NCBI RefSeq assembly: GCF_036850765.1
Contig: NC_089495.1
Coordinates: forward strand, 26,628,875-26,692,874
DNA length: 64,000 nt
Origin: Saccopteryx bilineata
Lineage: Eukaryota; Chordata; Mammalia; Chiroptera; Emballonuridae
Reading direction: 5' to 3'
Notes under the pieces: generated by a model
What the model was told of the DNA's origin: nothing
The model's database searches: none
What the model saw: the letters and a program-made list of their open reading frames with translations, nothing else
In this document: piece after piece, positions 33,621-43,668 of the stretch
Numbering within the stretch: position 1 is the first letter of the stretch
How the letters are laid out: the number at the start of each line of letters is the position of its first letter
Made by a program: the position numbers and the translations under genes

Positions 33621-35585
33621 CCCCCAAATTGGTTTTCAGATATTATTTTTGAAGGACGCATAGCATTAGGTTGTGATTAAATGCATGACTCAATAAGAAT
33701 TTAACATTTTTTTCTGATGTATGTGGTCAAGACGCTGTTTTAGAAGTCTACATTATTTTCTGTAGAGCTTGAGGGATAGCATATAGGAAACTAAAAACCT
33801 CCCATTTATCCACTTAAGTTCTATTCCCAAGCCTTCTTGATATCATTAATGATGTGATCTTGTCCCAGGAAGCTATCCAGGCCAAAACAACGAAAAAGAT
33901 TGTTTAAGTCAATGCCTTTAGCCAGAGAAAAACCAATATATACATATGAATAAAGAAAACAATGTGGTCAAAGAAATGAGTCAGTCTTGTCAAGCTTCCA
34001 GAGGGGACAGCCTAATCATTAAAATAAACAAAAGTGATTTACACTGGGAAGCTTAGTGTTGAAATGCAGTGTTAGGAAGAGCTCTTTAAAGTAAGGATTG
34101 TTTGGCCTACAGAACATTGTAGTGTATTAGACACTTTATTGAGTTCTTGTTTTGAATACATAAATGGCTGAGAGTGAGCATGATGGGTTTTTTTCCCCAC
34201 ATGCGCTAGAACGTCCAGACTTGCTGAAGCATCGTATTCCCAGTCAATAGTGCCCTTGTAGCTTGTTTGTTTAATTGATTGCAACGCTATGTCAACCCTC
34301 ATGACCGAAGTGTCAAATATTTGCAGACTGGAACACAGTAGTGTTTGGAGCAACTTGGCCCTCCCTGTGATGCAGCTGCAGATGCTATGGCTTATATATT
34401 ATATTCAGAAAGACAGGGATCCAAATTTACTAAATTAAACAAAGTTATGTCCACAGACTGCCTCACGTCTATTAGCTTTACAGACAATTGTGATTTCAAA
34501 GAAAACAAACAAAAATTTAGAATTTCCAACTCATTTATATTGCCAAGTGGTTGTTTTGATTAATCACTCTCAGTTTTAAAATTTTCAATGAAAGAATATT
34601 CAGAAGAGACAATATTTGTTCTCTGTATTTGAAAATCCCTCCTAAGTACCTGGTTCCACCTCTAAATGCTTATCCGCAATGGATTTTGTTCCATTCAAAT
34701 GAAAAATGCAAAACAAAAAATAGCTCTAAATATGTTACTGATTTAAAGCACAGGAGCCCACATGCTTTAAAATGTTTACTTTGCCTTTAATAATGCTAAC
34801 AGCACCCCAGGGTTTGCATCACAAACCTTGGCAGGGTGGGATCAGTCAGAACTGAGACGAGGGCCACCTGGTAAAGTGAGCCAGGCCAGACAAGTGCTTC
34901 CATGGGAGCAAGCAAGCCTCCCCAGAGTGCAGCCAGCCAGCAGGACCTGCAGACTCTACTCCTGCGTGTTTCTGTCTCCCTGCTTCCCCTGTTCGCCACA
35001 TTGTTAACTCAGGCCGGCAGATATGAAACATCTACCTCTAAAGGACAAGATAAAATGAAGGCTGAGGAGCAGGAAAGAGCATGGTTGATACAACGCTGGC
35101 AGTGAATCTTTAGCAGTCTGTGAGGTAGAAGAACACTGTGCATTGGAGGCAACAGCTGCCCTAATCCCAGTTGAAGAAACCTGTTCAAGTGGGTGAATTA
35201 ATTTTCTCAAGACCACAGAGGGTTGTGAAACAGGAAGTCTAACCCAGGTGTGTCAGACTTCAAAGTTCATAATTTTTCCATACTTTTCCACGAGAAAAAA
35301 ATGCACCTGAATAAAACTAATGATATTCTTTTTAAGTAAGCGATACCTACTAAAATTGACAACTGAGGATTTCATAGAATTGATACAGAACTTTTTTCCC
35401 TTGGCATAATTTCATCACCTTTATGAACAGATATACCAAAGCACATGTTGTAAGTCTGGAGGGAAGGAAGAATTTGTCTTTATTTGCTGTATCTCAAAGT
35501 CATGCACTCAGTTCAACATGGCTGGTGCTTCATAAACAGTTGTTTATTGATTGATCTAGTTAGTAAACTGCATTTTCTATGCCAG
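33621..35585. other. Repeat-poor anonymous DNA
   Basis: No gene or repeat is recognised. Segments around 34070-34360 and 34800-35220 are compositionally balanced, with overlapping short ORFs on both strands that do not resemble any domain. Confidence 0.4.
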
Positions 35586-35589
35586 GTTC

Positions 35590-35770
35590 TGTGTAAAGAG
35601 TTTAACAAAACTATCTCACTTACTCCTTAGAATGCAGTGTTATAATTTTTTGTTCCACAGATGTGGAAACAAGTTCAGAGTTTCATTAAAAGTAGTCTGG
35701 AACACATTCAAAGTTGTAACTAACTTACTGCAAGCCTGTACCCTTAGTCACTATTCTATACAGCCTTCTT
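35590..35770 (-). repeat. MIR relic, reverse orientation
   Basis: 'TTTAACAAAACTATCTCACTTACTCCTTAGAATGCAGTGTTATAATTTTTTGTTCCACAGATGTGGAAACAAGTTCAGAG' follows antisense MIR ('TTTAATCCTCACAAC ... TTATTATCCCCATTTTACAGATGAGGAAACTGAGGC'). Confidence 0.55.
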
Positions 35771-36342
35771 CATCTCTCCTGTGAAAGTTCAAAGAGGAGA
35801 GTGCTCTGTTGTTATCTATGATAGAGTTTCATTTGTTAAGATCACAGTCCTGACAACTCTGTTTCTCATGGTGTCATGAGCATCTAAAATGTGGGTGGTG
35901 TCAACAGAACAAAGCTTCCTCTGGTTGGTAAGAACACTGCAGTGTTGCTGCAATTACCTAAGTTCCTTTTCGGAGTAAAAATTCCACCTGAATCCTTGAT
36001 AGTGTTGATCATTAAGCTAAGTGCTCTGAGTATTAAGCAAGTCACATTTAATAAATAGCTACTAAAATTGCCAGGTTGAGGCATGTTAGTATCACAGGCA
36101 GGGAACTGATGAATTGTGGAGATGCTGGTGATATCGGGTACATCACAGAGGAACCCTTGTAGCACACTTAATAGTTCGTCATACTGATTCTGTTCTCTTA
36201 TTTTATACACTAAAACATCCTAACTAACCAGGATATGTACTATGGTACAGTGAGAAAAATATTTCAAGAGAACAAAGATCTAATCCTGGGACATAAACCA
36301 ATTACTTTCCATCTTTTCAGTTTTATTTCTCTAGGCCTCAGC
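35771..36342. other. Anonymous DNA
   Basis: No gene. A 108-codon minus-strand ORF at 35884-36210 has no recognisable features. Confidence 0.4.
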
Positions 36343-36743
36343 TCTATTTTTTTCTTTTCTTTTCTTTTTTTTTTTTGTATTTTTCTGAAGCTGGAAATGG
36401 GGAGGCAGTCAGACAGACTCCCGCATGCACCCGACCGGGATCCACCCAGCATGCCTACCAGGGGGCGATGCTCTGCCCATCCTGGGCATCGCTCTGTTGT
36501 GACCAGAGCCACTCTAGCGCCTGAGGCAGAGGCCATGAAGCCATCCTCAGCGCCTGGGCCATCTTTGCTCCAATGGAGCCTTGGCTGCGGGAGGGGAAGA
36601 GAGAGACAGAGAGGAAGGAGAGGGGGAGGGGTGGAGAAGCAGATGGGTGCTTCCCCTGTGTGCCCTGGCCGGGAATCGAACCCCAGATTTCCTCATGCCA
36701 GGTCAACACTCTACCACTGAGCCAACCGGCCAGGGCTTCTATT
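36343..36743 (-). repeat. VES-like SINE with short TSDs
   Basis: The SINE at 36350-36736 has the T-rich tail first, then 'GTATTTTTCTGAAGCTGG', 'CCAGGGGGCGATGCTCTGCCC', a GA tract and head 'CTACCACTGAGCCAACCGGCCAGGGC'. TSD TCTATTT at 36343-36349 and 36737-36743. The 161-codon ORF across it is SINE-derived. Confidence 0.88.
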
Positions 36744-36837
36744 TCTGTAATTGATCAAAGTGGATAATTTTATAAGGGCTTTTCAGTTCTAAAATCTCCA
36801 ATTAAAATAAGATTTTGAACGTCGAGTACTTGTATTC

Positions 36838-37395
36838 TTTAGTTACAATCGACAAGATCCTGAAGCAGCCCAAGTGCCCATCAGTGGATGAGTGGATAAC
36901 CAAGCTGTGGCACATTTACACAATGGAAATCTACTTGGCCATAAAAAGGAAGGAGATCTTACCTTTTGCAACAACATGAATAAATCTGGAAAGCATTACA
37001 CTAAAGCAAAACAGACCAGACTAGTACTATATGTGTTCACTCATATGTGCAATCTAATGAACTGACAAGCAAAATAGAGACAGACTCATAGAGAGTAGGC
37101 TGACAGCTGTGAGGAAGGGGGGAGAGCTGGGCAAGGGAGGTGGAAGGATGGATGGAGCAAAAAAGGACAAAAAACCCTCTTGGACACGAACAACAGTGTG
37201 GTGATTGCTGAGGAGGGTGGAGGTAGTGGAGGGGATGGGGGATAAATGGTGGTGGACAAGACTTGACTTGGGGGAGTGACACACAAAAATACAGTGTATA
37301 GATATGTGTTGTACAATTGGGCACCTGAAAACTGTGTAATTATGTTAACTATTGTCACCATAATAAATTCAATAAATAAATAAATAAATAATAAT
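36838..37395 (+). repeat. 5'-truncated L1 3' end
   Basis: Starts in C-terminal ORF2 ('CAAGTGCCCATCAGTGGATGAGTGGATAA ... GTGGCACATTTACACAATGGAAATCTACTTGGCCATAAAA'), passes through a 3' UTR with a G-rich run and 'GGGCACCTGAAAACTGTGTAATTATGTTAACTATTGTCACCATAATAAATTC', and ends in (AATA)n. Typical truncated L1. Confidence 0.88.
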
Positions 37396-38820
37396 AAAAT
37401 TATGGTACCTTGAAAAAAATCAACAACTTGTAGTGATAACAAATTGGAATTGCATGCAACATTTTAGAGAAGAAAAAACCAATACCCCTCTCCCCTAGTC
37501 TTCCGATTAGGTAGTTTGGTCTGAAAAACAGATTTCTCACGATTTGATCTTCTAAAACTAAATGGCTTCCTGTCTAGAAAAATAACAGATCTTTGAAATG
37601 TAATTCTCCAATTTTGAAAACAGGAAATGGTAAGTGTCAGGGCACACAAGACCCATAACTGTGACAGCCATGAGTCTGTATCTAGGAATGCTGAGTACTT
37701 GCGACACCACAGGCTTCCCTTATGAGAGCAAAGCATTTCCACCCACCATCAAAACACATCTGAGCTGGGTTTCTGAGGCACACAGTTAAGTAGAGTTCCT
37801 AGCCATGTTAGGAAATGTGAATCAAAGTTCATTTATTAATCCCCCTAGAGGAGATAGTACTAAACTTGGGTTTATTTACATTGTTAATAGTGTAGTGTGA
37901 CATGTTTAAAATGTAATTTATAAATTTCAATAGGCAAAAGCCTATTGAAAATGAACCCAAACTTAAATATTCTGTTAGTCTTCCCCACTCTTAATCACAC
38001 ACACACACACACACACAAACGCACACGTACTTTTGCATTTTGCAAACATTCAGGATTTCACACTCAGTGACAGCTATATGAAATCACCTGCCTTTTAGAA
38101 TTTTCTATAGAGCTTTAAATAACTCTGGTGGTAGTCTCTTTTTTCTTGTCTTTCTTTTTCTTTTTTTTTCTTTTTTGGTGGCAGCTAAAAAGGCTGCCCT
38201 TAGCCTGAACCAATTTATCAGTTTCAAAGGAAAGGATAATAAAACTGTCATTTCGGGCCATAGCACCAAGGGTGCTGTTGATACCCTGATATTAAAGCTT
38301 ACTAAAGGTAGAACTGTCTTTTAGTTTTTGATATCAAAATAGCTTCCAAGTCTTGTTAAGACTCCATGTTATTCTGGACAGAAAGGAAGGGAAAAAAAAA
38401 CCTAACATGACCCCAACAGGGCACTGAAGTGATGAGCAATTAAACGCCTAGGAATGGGGATGATTTTAGAGTTCTTCAATTTATCACAGATACAAGCTGC
38501 CAGGAGAAAATTAATTTAAAACTTACTTCCCTCACAGACCTGCTCAAAATACTGAAAATGTGAGAAAGGTTTAGAGAAGAGAGTCAAAATCATTGTAGAT
38601 TCTCTAGAGATTTCCCTCATTTCTACTCTTCCAAAAATTTGTACCTCCTGACAGGCCTTTAAGAACAGGATTCCTGAATGAAAGAAGCAAGCAAATTCAC
38701 TATTTATTCCTAATGTGTTATAATCCACAGGAAATGGTTTTGACCCATATAGAGCAAGGTCAAAGCAAATAATTTCTCCCATCTGCCTATTGAGGGTGAA
38801 CAGTCCGACTTTTCTAATGG
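37396..38820. other. Anonymous DNA with (CA)n
   Basis: Contains (CA)11 at 37996-38017 and a T/C-rich stretch at about 38140-38175. No gene or interspersed repeat is recognised. Confidence 0.4.
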
Positions 38821-39010
38821 GCAGCAGTGTGCATTATTGGGAAGAGCTATGGAGTCAAGCTAAACTTTGTTCAAATTCTGGTTCTTCTACTCATTAGATG
38901 TACAAACTTGTGCAAATTATCTAACACCATGGAGTTTTCTTCTTCAACAGTAAAATGGACATACTAGTGCCTGCATATAGGGTTGCAGAAATAATGCTCA
39001 AAAGCTTGCC
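38821..39010 (+). repeat. MIR relic
   Basis: 'GGAAGAGCTATGGAGTCAAGCTAAACTTTGTTCAAATTCTGGTTCTTCTACTCATTAGATGTACAAACTTGTGCAAATTATCTAAC' followed by 'CTTCAACAGTAAAATGGACATACTAGTGCCTGC' follows the MIR consensus in sense orientation. Confidence 0.75.
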
Positions 39011-40330
39011 ACAACTATCTTACTGGTTGGTGTCATTGCTTTTAAATTATGTTATATCTCAATGATAGAAAAACCTATACTAGAATTTTAAAATTGGGTA
39101 TAACATAATGATTTTAAAACTGTGTTTAAGATAGATATTTCCGGGGAACTAGTACATTTGTTAGAATCTCTTTGCCACAGCTACTAACGCATACCAATTT
39201 ATTTTTCTTACTCTACTGTATGTTATTTGTATCAATTTTGTGGCAGAATAAAATTTGATTCACTAACTAGCATGTTATCACCCACTCCTTCCAATTACGC
39301 ATATGCTGGCTGCTCAACATAGGTTGATGTTAACCTCAAAAACTTGTCTTATCAGTGCTAGAAAATAAAGATATTTTAATATCTAAAGATTAAGCCATGT
39401 GAGAGAAGAAAAAAAATTATTTCTTTCTCCAGCCCTTTCACCAACCTCTTAGACAGTAGAACTCTCCAGGCGAGAAAAAAAGAGAATCAAAAACAGTTAG
39501 CAAAAGGTCTGCCTTTGTGGTCGTTCCCAAGTTTCTATCCAGGAGCTGGAAGATGAGGATGGAGTGTTGATAGAACCCTTCCTTTGAAGTTGAGGCATAT
39601 GAGAGATGAGAAGAACTGGGTGATACTGATCATTTCAAGAAGTGTAATAAAGAGCTGTGTGAGGTCTTAGAAACAGAGGACGCCCACTCACAGCACTGAG
39701 TTCTCTGCCGCAGCCCAGTGCCATGAGTAACATTCAAGTTTTCCAATAAGCTCAAGGGGAGTGCAGACGATGACTGTGAGGAAGATAGGGTTTGAAGCAG
39801 ACAGAGATAGAGGGAGATAGAGGCAAGGCACTTTATTACAGAGCTCAGGCGAGACACCTCAAGAGCATGTGACATGCACTCCTATCCCTGGAGATCATCC
39901 TGTGACCTTGGCTCCATCTTAGAATGTTGCCAGCATCAAGGAGCTGTCCAGTGACTGTTCAATGACAGCCCTGCATTACTGGACCAGGTGCCAGATAGAG
40001 CAGGACCACTGTGAGTGGAAATCTTGGCAATGAGTAGCAGAGAATCTTTGTAAAAGTAGTTACTGGCTACTTTCCCAACAGCACTACTCCTGCAGTTTCT
40101 TAAGCTTCCTATTTCCCCTGTTCTCGCAAATCTTAAAACCATCAAAGAGGAGAGCGAGAAAGAACAAAAACAACAAAAATACCAATACCGGAAGGCAGGC
40201 ACTAAGTTAAGGGTTTTTTTAAAATACAAAACAAAGGACTTGAAGTCATAAAACTGAATTCTCACAAAATAATCATAATAAATATAACTATGACCACAGG
40301 CACCACGGTAAGAGCAAACACTGACATAGT
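39011..40330. other. Repeat-poor anonymous DNA
   Basis: No gene or repeat recognised; short ORFs on the minus strand (81 and 109 codons) have no identifiable domain. Confidence 0.4.
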
Positions 40331-40334
40331 GTTT

Positions 40335-40530
40335 GTTATGTGCTGCCCACCATTCAGAGTCCTGTATGGAGATTAATTCATTTCATATTCACAATGCCAT
40401 ATGATTTAATTACTCTTGTTATCTCCACTCTACAAATGAGTAAACTGAGCACAGGGGTTCATGTTCATTGCTTAGGGTACCATGGCTGTGAGCGGAGGAG
40501 CCATGCTCCTAACCACTACTCAACAGCTTT
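40335..40530 (-). repeat. MIR-like relic, reverse orientation
   Basis: 'TTAATTCATTTCATATTCACAATGCC', 'TTATCTCCACTCTACAAATGAGTAAACTGAGCACAG' and 'GCTCCTAACCACTACTC' follow antisense MIR order. Confidence 0.6.
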
Positions 40531-42389
40531 GCCTATAAAGTAAATATCACTGCACCTGCTACCCACTTTTGTGACTTTCAGATTTATACATACTTTCTCT
40601 GCTCCCCATGATGACAGTGACAAAATTCCAAATTTCAGGTCTGCCAAAAACATTTTTTTAACTTTGACTCAATATGAAAAAAAAATATCATGTTAAAAAC
40701 ACCTTTCTAATTGGCTACTCGAAGAAAGCAGCATAGAAAGAAATGTGACAATTGTATCTACTCCTAGGTCCTATTTTGTCATCTGATTCTCAGAACCAGA
40801 TAAATGGTTTGCCATAATGAAGTGTTGCTATCAAGCCTGCTAAGTTAAATCTTTTGTCTCCTGCAGTGCAAGCCCCTGAGAATACAGTGATGGCCAAGGA
40901 GGCTTGTCTAGTCATTATCCTAGAGAAATGTCATGGGTTACAGAAACTCACATATGCCGCAGAAATTAAAATCTAAAATATACAAGCACACAGTGATAGG
41001 TAATTTCTGTCACCTTCCATCTAGTTTCTCCCTTTCCTAATGGCACCACATTTAAAAATTAATTTCAAAATGATTTCCAGGCCCGTCTCCCAAGTGGAGA
41101 AAAGGTTCACATTTGTTTTTCATGCACATTTGGGAAAGCTGGAGGAGAGGATTTGGTTAAGAAAAGCATGTTAGAATCTTGCTGCGTGTGTCATTGTAAA
41201 GTAAACAGTCCTGGTCTTTATTCGAGACAGATCAAACCACGGCCACATTCTTAGTTATTGTTTAGCTACCTGGGTTTTGGATGAAGTTACGTGGCTGCCC
41301 AGGGATTCCACATTTAGCTCCAGATCCAGCTGTGCTCATAACACAAGGCACAATGCTGAGCTGCATTATCAGCCGTTTAACATAAAAAGAACATGCTGTA
41401 ATCAAGTGGGGACTGCTCAACTGTGTCACTCTTGGGTCTCATTCAAGGGAGCCTAGGAAACCGGCTACTGAGTTTGAAAGGGAGAAGAAAAGAAGCCCAG
41501 AAACTGCTCCAAACAAGCCAAGGGTGAGTTTTCTCTACATTTTTCTTATAAAAAAGATATTTTTTTAGTTGCTGCTTATCAATATGTCCCCATTTTGAGA
41601 AAGCTGTAGTGACGAGTTTAAATATAAGTTGCTATTAGATTTCTAGTTTTTCATCCATGGATCAGAAGCCAAGGGAAGTCAGGAGCCCCCCAGAATGCAA
41701 TATTTACGCTGTCTTGGCTGCCACAACCCTTGAGAATGGGATCTAGTTCTTAGCAAGAATAATGTTACCTGCCACCTAAATAAATGCTAAGGTTTAGTGT
41801 GTGGAAATAATAAAGCCAGAGAGATGAAGTGGATTCCAGATATATTAAATCTGGGATAGCTTCGAATAACAGCCTTAAGCAATAAAGTAAAACTTCCATC
41901 CTGTATTCATAATGTCAGTGCTAGTGTGAAAATGCTAGCTTTACAATACGAGCGCCGAAGGTTGTCTTCTGAAAAGAATCTCTTTAGACATTATTTAAGT
42001 CCCTTCTAACATGGAAGCCTAATGTCACCCATTGGGACCCCTGGGTTTTGACAGAAAGAATTTTTGTTAACATTCTAGTGTTAGAGAGGTTGTTCTTGAA
42101 TGATTGAGAACTCAAGGCATTTCCATATGGACAACTATTCACTCTAAGAGAAAAAAAATTATGGTAAAAATATTGGGCCTGAATAGAATGAGGACTTGAA
42201 TAGCTGTCCTATTTTTTGATATTGTGAATAAAAGACTGAGAGGTGGTGGTTTGGGAAAGACAGATACATTGTTAGCTATAGAATAAAACCTGGCTTTTTC
42301 AAGGGCAAAATTTACTACATAATAATGTGAGATTAAAAAATAAATAACCACTGAATGTGTTTCTCTTCATTGCTGTGAAGAAATAACAA
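40531..42389. other. Repeat-poor DNA, candidate conserved non-coding stretch
   Basis: No repeat recognised. 41,060-41,540 is compositionally balanced and ends with a strong donor-like site (AAGGGTGAGT, about 41519-41528) after a purine-rich stretch. It could be a non-coding exon or enhancer; no reading frame supports a coding exon. Confidence 0.35.
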
Positions 42390-42394
42390 TTTGA

Positions 42395-42690
42395 CCTGGC
42401 TGATTTTCTCAGTGGTAGAGCATAAACTCAGCATGTGGAAGTCCTGGGTTCAATTCCCTGTCAGGGCACACAGAAGAAGCAATCATCTGCCTCCCCCCCA
42501 AACCCTGCCCCCCGCTTCCCTTCCTGCAGCCATGGCTCAATTTGAACACATTGGCCTCAGGTGCTGAGGTGCTGAAAATAGCTCAGTTTCAAGCATTGGC
42601 CTCAGACAGGGGTTGCCAGGTGGATCTTGGTCCGGCACATGCAGGAGCCTGCCTATCTCCTCTCCTCTCACTTAAAAAAAAAAAGAAACA
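42395..42690 (+). repeat. Older VES-like SINE
   Basis: Head 'GACCTGGCTGATTTTCTCAGTGGTAGAGC' with B-box 'GGTTCAATTCC', then 'GCACACAGAAGAAGCAATCATCTGCC', a C-rich/T-rich middle, 'GCTGAAAATAGCTC' and 'GGTTGCCAGGTGGATC', ending in an A-run. TSDs are not convincing. Confidence 0.85.
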
Positions 42691-42729
42691 AAAAATGATT
42701 CTGTGTGATGCAATTAGACCCAAAAGTGG

Positions 42730-42955
42730 AACCAGAAGTCCTAGGTAGAATCCTTATTCTTGTAACTAGCTGGGTAACATTACACAAAGCAGTTAACCTC
42801 ACTAAGCCTCAGGCTGTTTATCTATATTTTGGAGCTATTAAGGCAGTTTATAATTCATACAGTTCTTATGATAATCAAAAGTGAATAATGCATGTAAAAA
42901 TGTATTGCAAACTATAAAGAGGTATGTAAATGTAATATGGTATCATAACTAGGAA
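42730..42955 (+). repeat. MIR relic
   Basis: 'TAACTAGCTGGGTAACATTACACAAAGCAGTTAACCTCACTAAGCCTCAGGCTGTTTATCTATA' and '...TTCTTATGATAATCAAAAGTGAATAATGCATGTAAAAATG' follow the MIR consensus. Confidence 0.75.
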
Positions 42956-42959
42956 GCTA

Positions 42960-43095
42960 AAAGATGAAAGAATAAATATGTACTTGACTGTAAATTTCAT
43001 AATAGCAAGACTATTATTTGTTCACTGATACATCCTCAGCACCTAGAAATCAATTAGGCATATGGTAAGTGCTTAATAAATAACTTGGAGTAAAA
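42960..43095 (+). repeat. L2 3' end
   Basis: 'TGACTGTAAATTTCATAATAGCAAGACTATTATTTGTTCACTGATACATCCTCAGCACCTAGAA' then 'CATATGGTAAGTGCTTAATAAATAACTTGG' is the typical L2 3' end. Confidence 0.8.
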
Positions 43096-43434
43096 AGAAA
43101 AATTATCTCACCCCTCCCTGCAAGGCCTAGAAATATTCTCCTTTTGTTTTGGAATTCTTATCTAAAAGCACAATGTCTTAGCCAACAATGCACAACCATT
43201 TTAAATCTTTTTTTCCCAATAAAATGAGAATATTATATTACTTTTCATCACCAAGAGAGAAAATGCATTGTCTTATATGACCTCTTTCAATATTGAAATA
43301 TTGCAAAAAGTGTGTGTGTAGTGTGTCCATGTGTTTATTCATATACACATCAAGGCATTATGTTAGGTTATTAGAAATGTTAGTAAAAATTAGAAATTTC
43401 AATATGCTGTACCATTATTACCCTTGTCTAGAAA

Positions 43435-43571
43435 GTTTAGCCCAGTGGTTTTCAAATGCTGATCTGTAGACTAGTGCTGGTCCACCAGAAGTTTCGTGCA
43501 TGTCCACGAATAAGTTATCCACCCTGATGTTATAGGAAGATTACAGGTGGTTGAAAACCTCTGGTTTAGCT
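43435..43571. mobile_element. 121-bp hAT-type MITE with TIRs and 8-bp TSDs
   Basis: Element 43443-43563 begins CAGTGGTTTTCAA and ends TTGAAAACCTCTG, giving 13-bp terminal inverted repeats with one mismatch. Flanks are GTTTAGCC (43435-43442) and GTTTAGCT (43564-43571), an 8-bp TSD with one mismatch. The CAGNGGTTNTCAA start and 8-bp TSD are hallmarks of hAT elements. There is no coding capacity, so a transposase must have acted in trans. Bats are known for recent DNA-transposon activity; whether this copy is bat-specific or older is not decidable by eye. Confidence 0.85.
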
Positions 43572-43633
43572 CACCAACAAAACCTTGCCAATGACCTTGT
43601 TATTTATGAGAAGAGCCAAGAAAATACTTGGCC

Positions 43634-43668
43634 TGCGCACGCGCGCATACACACACACACACATACAC
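43634..43668. repeat. Alternating purine-pyrimidine tract (GC then CA)
   Basis: TGCGCACGCGCGCATAC followed by (AC)n is alternating purine-pyrimidine for about 35 bp, the best Z-DNA-forming candidate in the window. Confidence 0.85.
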
